Assembly (NCBI GenBank): GCA_030704615.1 | Contig: CM060733.1 | Location: forward strand, 19,282,001-19,346,000 | DNA length: 64,000 nt | Reading direction: 5' to 3' | Source of the DNA: Takakia lepidozioides | Lineage: Eukaryota; Streptophyta; Takakiopsida; Takakiales; Takakiaceae | Part shown: positions 32,997 through 46,319 of the stretch, one piece after another | How the letters are laid out: every line of letters starts with the position of its first letter | Numbering within the stretch: position 1 is the first letter of the stretch | Translations under genes and position numbers: made by a program | The notes under the pieces: model-generated | Seen by the model: the letters and a program-made list of their open reading frames with translations, nothing else | Told to the model about the DNA's origin: nothing | Databases searched by the model: none

Positions 32997-35248
32997 TAAA
33001 AGGCAACACACCCCAGGTTGACGACTACACACATGTGACAAGTGCGGACGGGACAACTGTGGACGGGACAAGTGGAGACAGCAATACTACAGTCGCCGCC
33101 GCGGCATCTTGGCCTGTGCGGGCGCCGGCGCCAGCAGCTGTCGCGAGCGACAAAAACTGCGCCGTCGCGGCCGCAGCTAGGGACAAAAGCTGTCCGTTGG
33201 GACTCATCCACCGTGTCGCCCCCTTCCAACCCTTTGCTCCTACGCCTTTTCCACACTCTGTTCGATCCCGGCATCTGCTTGGGGCGCTGGCTGAGAGACC
33301 TGCTTGGGACAAGTCGCAAGGTCTCTCCTGACGACATGAATTGCTTTACCGACTCTTCTCTTTCGTGTTTCTCTCTCTCTCTTGTCCCGTAGCTCTTTGT
33401 TTCTGTGGACGGTATAAAGTACCATTCCATTTCTAATTTGGGCTGGTCCATTCGTTAAATGGTTTGGTGTGGCCTATCAACAACTACCAGTTCTTTTAGA
33501 TGCACACAAATGAGAGAGATTTCATGGGAGCAACTGGAAGTTGGGAATCCAAGGTACCTTTTGTTGCCTCGATGCGCAGTCTCTGCCGTTATAGGTAGAG
33601 CCAAGGACGAGTGTAAGCTGCACAGGCCACACCCGCCACTGACAATCAGCGAACAGATCTATTGGACGATTCACAACACATTATTGAACCCCAGAGCATG
33701 CACCAAGTGGAAAGCGCGGTAGTAATGATATGGACAGTAAACGAAGAAGCAAGCACGATAGGAGAAGAAGATTCTTTGTTTGCACTGCAATGGGAAGAAT
33801 CTGGTAAGACAACAACAACTGCTCACAAATTCAGTGACTAAGGCAGAGGTGCTTGGCTTCCTGCAATCTGCCCACTAAATAGTTGGCACAGAGCGTCTCC
33901 TCACACTCTGCATCTTGATGGATGAAATCACTCCAAGTACGGTTTGAACTGACTGGCAGTCCTCTCATGCAGTGGATGGGACTCATCTGCTTCACCTGCT
34001 CACCATTCAGACCACCATCGTCACTGGCAGAGAGGCTTTGCTATAAGAAATACATTATGGAGGGCAGTGACATCTGGCAACTCTCATGTAACCATACCAG
34101 CAGATTGGTTTCATTTACAAGAGTAGAACTCTACTGGCTTCTAACTTAGTGATAATGCAACATCAAAGACTGGGATAGTTTAAATGGGCAATTGACAAGG
34201 GAGAGAAAAAAGTGCAGACGAAGAAGGTTGCTGACAATGCCACCCAGCCAGCAAGTACTTGGAACCGTGCCCTCAGCGAAGGCATGACAAACACCTTTCC
34301 AGGCGGGCACCAGAACAGAAGAAATGACATGTATTCCTCTCTGCAAGATATGAACCTGCAAACACCCTGCCTTTGGTGCTTGGCTTCTCCTTCCAGCAGT
34401 GGACACAAAACAAATCCATTTGGCTTACATATGCAGTTCTCAGTACCATGTGGGGCTGCGGGAATTTGTGAATCATTACCTGTGCAGTAGAGGCACAGTC
34501 ATCTTCAGAATCATCCATACTACAGTACATACTACAGAATCCCAGTTTTCTCAATAACATCTGGGGCTTAGAACTCTTCTGCAGAGAAACAGCAGAGAAC
34601 TCTTCTTACCTTTCTTTGCACCTACCTGTTTGTGCAGTACAGGCACCATCCTCGAAGTCATCCATACTATAGGGCACTGGAATTTGGAGAGATCATTGAT
34701 TCAAACATATCAACCAAAAACATATTACAGAATCCCAATTTTCTCAGTAACATCTGGGGCAGAGAACAGCTGTGCATTCTTAGCTGTGAATTCTTACCTT
34801 TCTTTGCACCTACCTGTTTGTGTAGTAGGGGCACAATCCTCTTAAAAAACATCCATACTGTAGGGCATATTGGTGTAACTGCAATTTGAAGAGATCATTG
34901 ATTGACACATCAAAAGTGATACAAGGGTACAAGCTGCAGCTCTTACAGCCTTACTAATGCCCGTTCAAAATGCAGGCACAGTAATTCAGGAAGTCCTTTT
35001 CCAGAGTTATTAGAGCTCTGTGACACATTCTACATCTGCCAGCAAGCTCTGAGTGGTCCATTTGTATGTCATGCTGGTCCAGTCTCTACAAAAAATCCGG
35101 TATCCAAATAATTTGGACCCTCACCAGGGCTTCAACACTTGGCTCGAAGACACAAAGCTCGGCAGATTCCTGGAACTACTTGGTTTGTCTAGTGCTCGGC
35201 ATCTAGTGCTCGGCACAAATAATGTTCTAAAGGAGCATGTACAGCTAC
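32997..35248. other. Spacer and 3' flank of FATB copy 3, with a local duplication
   Basis: 33030-33330 is GC-rich with no recognised product. At 34480-34910 a unit of about 200 bp is repeated: CTTACCTTTCTTTGCACCTA then CCTGTTTGTG, CATCCATACT, GATCATTGATT recur at about 34609-34705 and 34794-34905. The part next to 35248 is likely the 3' UTR of FATB copy 3. No gene is called. Confidence 0.4.
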
Positions 35249-37576
35249 TCAATGTGAATGATTTACTTTTTTCAATCTCCATTGTGTTCTGCCTCGGACT
35301 ATCTCTGCACCATCAACTTGCAAGCGCAATAAATGTGTGTACTTCAACGGGCCTACACTGGCATTCAGGTTGGTATTCTGCGGTAATGATGTCGAGGAAC
35401 CAGACAAGTATGAAAATGGAGCTGAAGAAACACCGTTGACTGAGGCCGCACTCACCTCCACACTTCCTTCAGTCTTCACCTCTGAGGTGGAGGCCTCAGG
35501 ATTAGTCATCGATTGAACTACATCAGACTGGCTGCACTCGCGCCTGTACTCCAGTGTCATGGTTGCTAACTCATGGCCTTCCTGAATTCCATTGGGTAAA
35601 CTCTGCAGACAGGAGATGTTCCATCGTCGTAAGACATTTGCAACTTGAGTACTCTTCCATCGGATCTTTTAATGTGACCTTTGCATCGAAACCATGTACA
35701 AATTTCACTTTCCATACAACTGACATCTGTCACAATTTTGTACCAACTCAAAACACAACAAGCTGCACTGATAGAGAATGGTAGATTGAAAGCAACAAGG
35801 CAATGCAGGCTGAAATGAATATACCTCCATCATCCATCCAATGTATTTAACATTGTTGACATGTTGATTCATATCCAGGTCACTGCGTCTTGGCTGAAAA
35901 AGAGACAAAAATGTTAGAGGATGATGGCCATCATTCCAGACATGTATCTACAGCAACAATGAAGGGGACATTTTCAAACACATCAAATTGTACAACCAAG
36001 CACTGTGCACGTCATATCTTGGGCATAGAAGGAACTTACTGTTAATCCCGAGCAAACTATTTGAGCAGAGTCATCGAGCTTATTGATTTTGTTAGTAACT
36101 GAACTCTCATCTTTGATAGATGACCTTTCTAGGTAGAAAGCAGAAATCTCAGCCTTAACATCATCAGGCATCTTGGAGAGCCTTCTTGTCTTCTGATTCA
36201 TCATTACCCATGTACTGCACAAACCACCGAGATGAGATTCAGCATGAGAAGTATATTTTCAGGATCCGCTAGTAACCAGAGCATATGAGGGTAATTTCCA
36301 AATACAAAAGACAGTAACACTCTAGAATTGGTGCAGCTGCTGTACAGAATAAGAGAATGTGAGTCTGGACGTAGATCTACCTTGTAGCCCGAGCAAGGAT
36401 TTGCCCTGTTGTGTAGTCCCGCACGAGCCAGTCACGTCTCATACCGTTCTTTCCCGATGCTGATACCCACGTGTCCATCTCCACCACTTCACCCCTGCAG
36501 AGAGCCATGCCAAGAATTATCAGCATTGATGCCCTGGGAGTCACCCGAATGTGAACCCTAGCAACTCCTAGTTCGCAATAAACCAGAAAACTGTTCTAAA
36601 CGGGCTCATCAAATGCTGCAGCGAATCTCCCATACACGTACCACGCAGGGTAGCGCTCCACTTCGACATGCATTCGTGTGACAACCCAAATAAGATTGTG
36701 GCGGATCATGGCATGCGTGGCTCCAAAACCATCGCCAGCCAAGCCAGACATCCAGACATGATTCAAAGCGGTTTCCTGTTCCAAAAAGTATGAGAAAGGT
36801 CAGCTGTGTTGCACACAGCTCAAGTACCTCTAGAAATGACTGATTAAGCTGCTTGCTGCTGAGACACCAAAGACCTGACTGCAGTTGCCACCGTGCTACG
36901 CCTATCAGTGGACCAAAACTGGTTCATTGTACCCAGGCAGGATGAAAGCAGAAACACAGCGGCATGCACAATAGAGGGGCCGAGGAAAAGCCAATATACT
37001 CGCGCTCACCTGGAAGTGATTCATCAACGTCTCGATGGATGCAGTCTTATCAGCTCCCACCTCATACGATCGTATGACGAATGTTTGCCGATACACTAGT
37101 CTACCTTCCACAAGCCTTCCCTGGCGAAGGGCATCCACAGGCACCTGAGTTTTTTGAGCGACCTGTTCGATCTGCCGCTGCTTCTCTGCTGCCAGGGCGA
37201 TACTGGCTATGGCAGCAAGAACCGCACCAAATGCAGGATTTTTTGCAAATGCTTCAGGGGTAGTTTGTTTAACTATAGCGGACAAAGCTTCACTAGTCTC
37301 TTCAACCGCGTTTCCAGCTACCGTGGAAGCCTCAACTTTGCTGCCATTTACCTTGCTAATGCCTTGCACACTTGCACTAATCCTAAAGAGGGGAGAGGCC
37401 CGTTTCGCTGGAGGGGAACTTGATTTCAGAAATTGGAACGGTCCGGCGTTCTTGAAGTGGCGTGACAGCGGGTCAGACTGCTCTGCAAGAGAGTTTGTTG
37501 AGGTTGGACAGGATCTCACTAAACTCGATCCCGCACAGGCGACTCTAAATAAACCTGCTCCTGCAGCTGCTTCCAT
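35249..37576 (-). CDS. FATB: Acyl-ACP thioesterase FATB, copy 3 (six exons)
   Basis: Plastid acyl-ACP hydrolase. Minus-strand exons: 37576-37010, 36775-36642, 36494-36381, 36214-36040, 35893-35825 and 35602-35249, giving 470 residues, all with GT-AG borders. The first in-frame ATG (37576) was used; the frame is open upstream to 37630 without another ATG. An Ala/Ser-rich leader suits a plastid transit peptide. Exon 1 ends LVYRQTFVIRSYEVGADKTA then SIETLMNHFQ; exon 2 is LNHVWMSGLAGDGFG; exon 3 VSASGKNGMRRDWLVRDY. Expected catalytic residues D337, N339, H341 (DMNQHVNN) and E375/C376 (LEYRREC) are all present. It is in opposite orientation to copies 1 and 2 and has the most canonical motifs of the three. 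Intron lengths (about 100-440 bp) are moderate. Confidence 0.93.
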
Positions 37577-38520
37577 TGCACTGTCACTCCTCCCGAAACC
37601 GAAGGCACGCACAGCCACTAGGCTCTGTCAAAAACCTGAACTACTCTTCTTGAGGAAAAATGAGATCCCCCGGATTCGATCTTGCTCGGTTGATCGATGT
37701 CCTAAAAAGGGCTGATCTCGAGCCGGGATTGGCGAAGACCTGCAAGACAACCTCAAATCATTAGAACACCAACGTTCGAAAGCGTTTCCTTCCTTCTTGA
37801 ACTAATATTCGGTCACTTTCAAAAGATGCAAGACATCCGGGACCGCTAATATCACAATGCAGGTGACTCCGGGGAGACAATGCGCTCCGTTCCGCCACTG
37901 CTCTCGATCTACAAGCACAAAGACGAGCTTTCCTACTCCAACAAATTGACTCTCACTGCTACACCAGCTTCAAAGTACAACAACACAACTCTCTACAGAA
38001 CTTGGCGGAAGGGAACGGAAAAGCTCCCGTGGAATGCTCTCTAACGCATGCCACATCAACTCTATCTTTCCTGCCACCAAGCTCGCACCTCCAACACAAA
38101 ACAGCTTCACAGCACGAGGCGACACAACTCTCTAAGAATATCCCCAGCGATTCCTCATTGCCTTCCTACCTTCAGGCAGTCTCAGCTACACAGGTCCAAG
38201 ATAGAGATTTCTTTTTCCGCAGATCCAAAATGCAGATCGTCCGAGTGCTTGAAAAACAGGGGATCAACCAAAGCAGCCGCCTCGCACCACACAGGATCCA
38301 CACAAAATACTCAGGCAGTAATGGCAACTAAACGCAATGGCATGGAAAGACGAGGGATTCCAAGCGTGATGGCCCGGAGATGCAGCGCGATGGAAGTATA
38401 TAGTGCTTTCCTGTCTGTTCTTCACACCCCCACGCCCTGCCAGACAACGGCTTTCTCTGCTCCACGCCCGACATTTCACCGGGCCACGTGGATAAACTCA
38501 GCGCTCCCAACGTAATTAAC
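37577..38520 (-). promoter_or_regulatory. 5' leader and upstream region of FATB copy 3
   Basis: On the minus strand a good acceptor (TTGTCTTGCAG) at about 37742 lies ahead of the ATG, suggesting a 5' UTR intron. I could not place the transcription start. Open frames here on both strands look like chance. Confidence 0.35.
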
Positions 38521-39080
38521 ACAATGCTTAGCGTAAGCTAATCACTAATCCACCTCATTCTTCTACGTATTCTTGTAATCTTTCCCACACAGCGCCTGAG
38601 ATCGATTTGATCCTCAGATCCGACGGTCTCACACGAAGAGAAGAAGTAGGACCCTTCGAGAGCAGCTCCCACGCGGTGGGAAGGTAAAAGCGTGTGTTAC
38701 TAATCTTAATTTATTATTTTTAAACAAATTCGACGGTCACGAACTGACGGTTTGTCCCGTTTCTTCTCCGACTCACCCGGCGGGAGTCCGCACCACACAA
38801 CAAAACGTTTTAAGTATATATCTGCGATAAATTAATTAGTAATGCTATTTTCTGCCATACCAGTAATTTGGAAATGCAGTTTGTGGGTGTGGGCCAATCA
38901 GAAGCCCCAGAACATCTTTTAATAGGTCGTGAGGGTGGGAGCCAATAACTAATAACTTGTATCATATTTCGAGGGTGGAATCTGTGAGCTAATAACTACC
39001 GTCTATAATCAACACCGACATGATTTTTAGAGGGTGCGTCGAAGCATTTTGTAGAAACAACATTCAACCATCCGAAATTG

Positions 39081-39240
39081 GTTCAGTTTCCGAACTCATA
39101 ACATCCGATTGAATTAATAAATTCAGTTTCCGAACTCATAACATCCGAATGAATTAATTCCTTCAGTTTCTGAACTCATAACATCCGATTGAATTAATTC
39201 GTTCAGTTTCCGAACTCATAACATCGGTTGAAATTTACAA
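39081..39240. repeat. Tandem repeat, 40 bp x 4
   Basis: Units start at 39081, 39121, 39161 and 39201, each beginning TTCAGTTTCCGAACTCATAA, with few differences. No coding role is visible. Confidence 0.9.
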
Positions 39241-42200
39241 TTCGATCCCATAGCGGAGGGACATGGTGGTGCCCATGGTGGTGTGCACGGGAGATTACGA
39301 TTGAAAGTTAATTAAAGTTGAAACTTGTAACCTCCCTTAGTTCAATTTCAGACCTCATAACGTCCATTGAAATTTATAATTCGCTGTCGTAGCGGAAGGA
39401 CATGGTGGTGTGCACAGAAGATCATGATCGGAAGTTAATTCAAGTTGTAAGTAACTCCCTTTCCCAACATGGATCGGACTCTCCCACGTTGAAGGAAAAT
39501 GTAGCTCAGCGCTACAAATATTTTAAAAATACAAAAGGAGCGCCATTATGAATTATTATGGTTAGAGATGAAGAGGCTTCACGATGCCCACCAACCCCGT
39601 TATGCACCTTCGCCCTGCCCGCATGTGCTGCCCGCCCTTCGTGGATGAACGAAATCAGAGAGGGCGGTGGGGTGACGGAGGCAGCGGATGAATGAAAACA
39701 GCGAGGCACCGAGGCGACGAGGAAGGAGACGCCGCACGCGTGGGCCGGTCTTGGTCCGCGGGCGGGGACGACGCGTCGACGCGGCCCCAACCGTCCACCC
39801 GTCAAATAACCATTCTGTTCCTGGAACGGTCGTGGCTGTGGATGAGAACAGTTTAGAAGCTCTACTTTTCCTTTTCTAGGGTTTTTTTTTTTTTCCCTCA
39901 GGGTTCAAAGTTGTTTGGCTCAGAAGTGCAGTGACAATGTGTGGGCGCTCTTATTTTTCAAATTGAGTCATGGTGAGACCGGGAATTAGTAATTAGGTGC
40001 GATGGTGGGCAACAAGTACAGTGCGGAAAGCCTGGATGGATGGCAAGAGAGGTGACATCAATAAGAATAAGAGCTAGCTTGCAATGATCTGTGTGAATGA
40101 GAGAGCAATCACCCAAGCATGGTCTATTCTTGGTTGGTACGCGCACAACCCAACCTTCATATTTATCATTCAGCCGTGAACCGTCGTTGTCTGGAATTTA
40201 GTTGCAAAACTAGTGTGTGTACTATCAAATGCTGCTTTTTTTCTCAACAAAGAGAGAACAATACACTACCTATACACAGTTTGATTGAAGAATTCGACTC
40301 GTGAATCTTTAATTCCTACTATTCCCTTTTTTGGCTCTCTTGTAGAGAGAGACTTTGCAACATGTTGAAGTCAATGGAGAAAATGTGGCCAAAGGACCTT
40401 ACACCGTTGTCAAGGCTCCTATGGGTGTGTTGTGCAGTCATGCCCCTCTCTCACCTTCCTCTCATTTTTGCCAAAGCAAGAGAGCCCATCGCCATTTTAG
40501 GCTTGTTTAAATAGGAAGGGGAAATGGCTGCCTGTAACCCATACTAACCAATAACACATACCCTGTACACAGTTTGATTGAAGAATTCGACTCGTGAATC
40601 GTTAATTCCGACATTTTTTTCTTTTTATCTTAAATAGGAAGGGGACCTGAACGTAACTCAACCTATACACAGTTCTGAATATTTCATTCCCATACTTTTT
40701 TTCGTCTTTTAAAGAGAAATGGGGGAATGGCCGCCCAATACCGAAAAATAACCATGACCGGCGATCATTCCTCCACTGCAATAAACCCAATTTGAGAAGA
40801 TGGGTTGTCAATTTTTTTCTTCATTTAGGATCAAAGAAAGGGCAAAGACAGAAAGAGGATGTTTGGGAACTTTCAGTCTTCACAAGAGACCAAGAGAAGA
40901 CCATGGGAAGACTCTGGGAAGACTCTGGGACGACTCTGCTCTTCCTAAAAATGAGGCATCTCAAGTGCATCGTGAGGTGTGGCTGGATAGTTTATGAAAG
41001 CCGTGCCAGACATAACCTAAGTTATATGGCAGCAGCTGAGCTCTCTCTCGGAACCTTCTGTGCCTTCCTTGTGGGCACCCGCAAAGGTCAGCATTGAATT
41101 TGCCCTGCTGTAGATTGAGAGAGATGCAGGGGTGGCCCCCACAGCAGCCCACATGTTCCCTTTGCCCTCAACGTGGGTCGTTAGGTGGATTCTGTCAGAC
41201 TCTTTACCCCCCTAGATGATGCATTTTGAAGATGGGGGGCCCGGGCTTTCATTTTCATTCAGTCAAGCTGGGGAATGTTGGGTGGGAATTGTCAGAGGAA
41301 AAGGCCGCAAAGGAACCAACCAACGACGAAGATGCTTGGAAGACTTACGAAGTTGAGCTCCTGCACTTTTACATCTCTGCGCTTTCTTTCTCGCTACAGT
41401 GACAGCGTGGGGTGTCTAGTGTCTAGTGTCTACCCTGACAACGGGTCCAAGTACCGGCCTATTCACTCATCCTACTTTGAGAAACCCAAGACAAGAGAGA
41501 AAATCTCATGGATCACAGACGAAAAGGTTAGGTTTCCTGAACTCGGATAGCATTGGAATCACAGTTCAAAGTATGATCATAGTACGTAGACCTGAGCCCA
41601 TTTCTAAACCGGAGGAGCAGTGTTTTTTTTAAGGAATTTGGAAAACAGCACAAGTGGCTACAGAGTTTTGCAGGAAATAGCCATTTATTTTGTTCATCCA
41701 CTGTAATTCATCCACCTATGTACCATCATCCATATATATCATCCATATTTGGCGAATTCATCCATAATTTATTTTTTATTTGGGGAAATTTGGCGATTTC
41801 ATCCATGTAAAAGCAGTGGATTTGCGACAGAATATTCGATTTTTTTTTTTGAGGTCGAAATCTGGCGATTATTCGCCACTAAAAGAATGGCTGCGGAGGA
41901 GATGTTGCTGAAGGGGATCTGTCCTCTGATCGATAACAGTTTTTATGTTCAACTAGGTATCAATCTTCTCCATAGATATAGAGATAAAGACAGCTCCGGT
42001 CACGTGTATCACCTACCGGTTACCGCACTTTGGCAGGGTACAACATTTCGTACTCCTGACAACTGGTATTCATGTCAAGCGTAACTGCTTCGTGCTCTCG
42101 GGACCAAACTGTCATACCCAACTGTTGCCCTTCATGGTTTTCCCACGTGGATGACAAAGACAAGGAAATTGCGAGCGATAGTCCCCCCCTTTTACCACCC

Positions 42201-42633
42201 TGCTGCAGTTCTGTTTTAGTGAGCGGCAAAGTAATATTACATGCTCGCTGAATGACGTCGCCCTTGTCATGGTTCGTCACGATTGTCAAGGTCATACTTT
42301 ACTTGCCTTTTGACCACGCGACTGCGGTAAGAATATCCAGGGGCCTTGCCGCCAATGTCAGGACTTATTAGGACCTCGTGGTCTCCGGCTACTAACTTAC
42401 TGGCGGCTTGAGTGATGGGTGGGTGCCCTGGAGCTTTTCCGGGGATATCAGAGCTTCTGTACATTTCACATAATCAAAAATTGGTGATTTTGTTTAAAGG
42501 AAACCTGGGAGCGACCCCATAATTCTGGCGCTTGAGGAGGGGGAAAACTAACCCCCTTTCATTTATGGGGAAAATTGGTGATTTTCACACATCATGAAAA
42601 TTAAGTAAACGTCATATGTTGGAGATATATGTT

Positions 42634-42876
42634 GGATAGGCCTCTATGATGCTAGAGGAGGACAAATGAATGTCATAGTAGATTTGGGTAATGTCAACAA
42701 ATGATGAAATTGCCGGATAGGCCTCTATGATGCTAGAGGAGGACAAATGAATGTCATAGTAGATTTGGGTAATTTCAACAAATGATGAAATTGCCGGATA
42801 GGCCTCTATGATGCTAGAGGAGGACAAATGAATGTCATATTAGATTTGGGTAATTTCAACAAATGATGAAATCGGC
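42634..42876. repeat. Tandem repeat, 81 bp x 3
   Basis: Units start at 42634, 42715 and 42796 with GGATAGGCCTCTATGATGCT. The copies are nearly identical, implying recent duplication. Because 81 is a multiple of three, one minus-strand frame stays open through the array, but there is no other sign of coding. Each unit contains the short palindrome CCTCTATGATGCTAGAGG. Confidence 0.9.
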
Positions 42877-45177
42877 AATTTCATCATGTGAAATTGACGA
42901 TTTCAACACTTCATGATTGTCGATTTCAACACATCATACTTAAAAGTTGAACAAATGATATATTGCATGGATTGAAGCCTTGATCGCATGAATTGCATGT
43001 ATTATTCTCGTTGTGATAGTCTTAACTAGCCAGTTTCAAGCTTCAACCTACATATATGGTTCAGTGCAAGACTTACTTTATTACACTCATAGGACGTCTT
43101 ACTACTGACTTGACCGTAGCAACCTTGAGAGGGAAACAACTTATGTCCAAAAGAACTCACAATAAAACTTGCAGGAAACACAAGTATTCTAGGGTTGGAG
43201 ATGACTTGAGCATGGGGGTTTCCTATCAATGTTGATCGTGAGTAGACTCTTATGATATCAGGGACCCTTGATGCGCAAGACTTTGTTTCTCGGAGTTTAC
43301 AAGTCCTAGCACCCGTTGTTGGGTAAAGGGTGCAAGGTAACGGGTAGGTAGGTAGCGCAGTTTTAATCATGGGAAGGGGGAGGGGGGAAGAAAGAAGCAA
43401 ATATTGGGCAGGATGTCATATCAAGGGCAACTGGCAAGCATGTAAAGTGGCTCTAAGACGACAATCATAGCAAAAAAAAATTAGTTGATTGCAGGATAAT
43501 TATGTCAAGGCCTTGCATAAACTTGCAGTCCTGCTTGTATATCTCTACTGGAAACTACAATTGGAATGACAGGCTGAACATCATCTTCTTACAGAATGTA
43601 CTGTTGCCGTTCCCTTGTCGTTGGCTTGCCCTATGGCCATTCACCCAGCCGGAAAGTAACCCTCCCATCATCCTTCTTAGAGAGAAGACTTGATGTACTA
43701 CGCTTTCGTTTTCATTGAGGAAAACTACCTCAACCTTGACAAGAAACCTGAGCTACACTTCCCAGTGAAACCCTAACACCTGTCTCGGCTTCTCAGAACT
43801 GACACATGAGCTTCAGGACTGTAACTAAAAACTGAAGGTGGAGTGCATGCCACTTTCAAGTTTTGTTAGTAGTTTCCTTAGTCTGCTGAGATGAGAGATT
43901 GGAGGTTATGGCCTTTGCACACTTTTGCTGATATAGGGAACCCTAACATGCTTTTGCCTTCCTCTGCTCACATCCCTTCATCCAACTGTCAACGTACCAT
44001 TTCGTTTCATACGCATGCTTATTTGTAACAACATCAGTCTCGGGCCTAATGATACAGATTTGAGTGAAGCCCACTTGCTCCATACAAGATTCTATACTTG
44101 TAAGGGAGAATTTCAAGTAAATCCCTCACCATGGAGGCAGGAGGTAGATGAGTGACAGAATGGGTGAAACAGACACCTCGCAGAGCAAGACAGACCTTAC
44201 TAGGACCCGAGCAGAGTTGGGAATTCTGAACTCTAGAGGCGTACACAATAATATTATCAAGGGGCAGTGGCAGAGTGATTTGGGGAATTCCCAAGTTCTA
44301 TGTTGGACTCAAGATGAGATTGTTTGAGGCCATGGACAAACTTACTGATTAAAAACACGGGGATTCTCCAATTTGACAAGAGTGACTTCCATCCAAAGGA
44401 ACAACACTGAACAACTTGATGCTAAGTGACAAGAAGGTGAGGACTACCCTGGTTGCTTCCAAATCGAAGTCCAACAAGGGCATGAGCACAAGAAGAAACC
44501 TAATTGTAAGTAAGTCGAAATCACCATACCCTAGCTATTCCAAACCATAGCGCCCTTCCACATTCCATCCTAGAGTGAAATTGGACATTACTCAAAACAT
44601 GGTAGCCTCCACCACCCATGGTGATCTCCGATGAGAAAATGGCCGTCTTTGTCTAATACCCCTTTGTCTTCCACTAAGTTCTTGTATGGGCCATCTCTCT
44701 TGCACGATAGCATGTGTAGGGGGGGTGCATTGAGACCGGGATCTGGGTTTCACATGTGATTGCTCAAGATTCTCTCTATATCGTACCCTTGCCATGCAGA
44801 TAGTGGAGTACAATCTGTGCCACAAGAATGTATGCTGCAGCTACTGATATATCACTTTGCTCTCATAATACACTATTACACCTCCAGAACAGCATTACAA
44901 CAGTGATGCCCAAAACAATGTGCACCAACTCAGCCCATGGGGTACTGCACTTTCTCTCTTCCTACAGAACTCATTCTTATTGTCCACTAACAAAAAGCTC
45001 GTTCGTTAAAATTTCAGCCAAAACGAAAATACAAAGTCCCTCGAGTGCCGATGTTTGAAGTCAGAGCGTCCATGACACGGATAACCCTAAGGTTAACCCT
45101 CTGCTACTTAGCTCTTACCCTTCCACCACTGTGCACATCCACTTCCGAACCATAGGAAGCCTACATCTCAAACCAGA

Positions 45178-46122
45178 TTACCGGTACTGCAAAAACACCA
45201 TGTGAGCAAGCAACAACATAAGAACCGGCTTCGAACAGAAAATATTTGCACATACAGCTTCCATCCTTTCTCCATCATACCAGCCAGAAAAAGACCTGCA
45301 GACAGCTGCAACCGTTTCCTACCTTGACAGGGGAAGTTCGGACAAAATCCTTCACCAAGCGAGGAAGGAAAGTGATAAGGGGAGTTCAATCTCTAATTAG
45401 AAGTTCTGCAGCGCCTCTTGATATCTTGAAGTAGAAATCATCCAAAGGTAATTTTTTCCAAACAGACACTCATCCTAAGAGAGAAAATAGAGGAAGAGGG
45501 ATATACCTTAACAAAGCCAATGTCCTTGGAGTAGATGCGAAAGCACTGCCGGCATGTGTTGATACCATACTTGCGAATCAAACCATGGCCATTCCCGCAC
45601 ACCCGGCTGCATAGACAGTCCCAGAACAAGTCTCACAATCAAATACAATATCAGAGACACACTCGCACATGCGCAACATGAATCCCACCAGCAACAATCT
45701 AGTTGACTCTAACCCTACACTCAATAAGAAGGATGCGCTACAAAGCTCTACCGTAGGCAAATCGTCAGGGAGCCGAGCTGATGCACCCGTATCTCAACAG
45801 AGACCACGGCAGATTCAATCTACAAAGTTCCTCACCAAGAGGAAAACCAGAACAAGCCAGCTCAATCTTCTCGTGGCATAAGTTGAAAAGGGAAATGGAA
45901 ATAAAGGCAAAACGATGTTTCTAGCAAATTCCCCTTCACAAAGTTTAGGGTTGCAAACTTGCACTTGCACAAAGGCAGTTCAGCAATCGGTAACACTGCG
46001 AAAAGCAACACGAGCAAGGCCGGAAGAGAGGGAGGGTAAGAGAAAGACACGAGAGCATACCAGGTGCGAGAACCAGGCCCGAACTTCTTGGGATGCGAGT
46101 TCCACACTGCTGCATGACCCAT
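45178..46122 (-). CDS. RPS29: 40S ribosomal protein S29 (three exons)
   Basis: Small zinc-binding protein of the 40S ribosomal head (uS14 family). Minus-strand exons: 46122-46061, 45606-45507 and 45186-45178, totalling 171 nt, exactly 56 residues plus stop, the usual eukaryotic length. Exon 1 encodes [20 protein letters not shown]. Exon 2 supplies [20 protein letters not shown] and [13 protein letters not shown]. The four zinc ligands are C21, C24, C39 and C42; the first is split by intron 1 (TG|C). The last exon is only nine bases, TAC CGG TAA (Tyr-Arg-stop), after a good acceptor (TTTTTGCAG), restoring the invariant KYR end. Reading through the intron 2 donor would instead replace the end of the protein. 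No disablement; very likely functional. Confidence 0.95.
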
Positions 46123-46250
46123 CTTTGCAGTTTGATGCTACAAGCGCCCTCCCTCTCTTTCCCTCTCAATTGGCACGCAGTCAGACGAGATGCAGACAAT
46201 CGATCCACAAGAACCCAAATCCAAAAAGACCCCACCAGAGGCAGCCAGGG

Positions 46251-46310
46251 TTATATATAGTCTACTCGAGAAGGTCTGTCGGCGCCAGACTCCGCAATTC
46301 CAAACCCTAA
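46251..46310 (-). promoter_or_regulatory. RPS29 promoter: TATA box and telo box
   Basis: On the minus strand a TATATATA-type box lies at about 46251-46260, some 130 bp before the ATG. A telo box AAACCCTAA lies on the plus strand at 46302-46310, about 45 bp upstream of the TATA box. Telo boxes are a known mark of plant ribosomal-protein and translation-gene promoters, which fits the gene. Confidence 0.65.
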
Positions 46311-46319
46311 TTTCCACTC

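Larger units (their letters stand above)
38521..45177. other. Spacer between FATB copy 3 and RPS29, no recognised gene
   Basis: It contains several tandem or direct repeats listed separately. A frame at 41275-41550 (+) encodes KYRPIHSSYFEKPKTREKIS, which looks protein-like but matches nothing I know. A direct repeat of about 60 bp (CAGTTTGATTGAAGAATTCG) occurs at 40275 and 40570, with a partial third copy near 40668. A reverse copy of the SINE tail seen at 4246-4310 lies at about 42505-42575. 43000-45100 shows nothing. Confidence 0.4.

Noticed and set aside
30768-33005. A MULE transposon with 0.7-kb terminal inverted repeats
   Set aside because: The 9-bp flanks (AGGATAGAA and TAAAAGGCA) do not match and no transposase is present, so only an inverted duplication is claimed.
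45187-45480. Alternative last exons of RPS29 after acceptors at about 45475 and 45430
   Set aside because: They would add unrelated residues in place of the universally conserved KYR end, which the nine-base exon at 45178-45186 supplies exactly.
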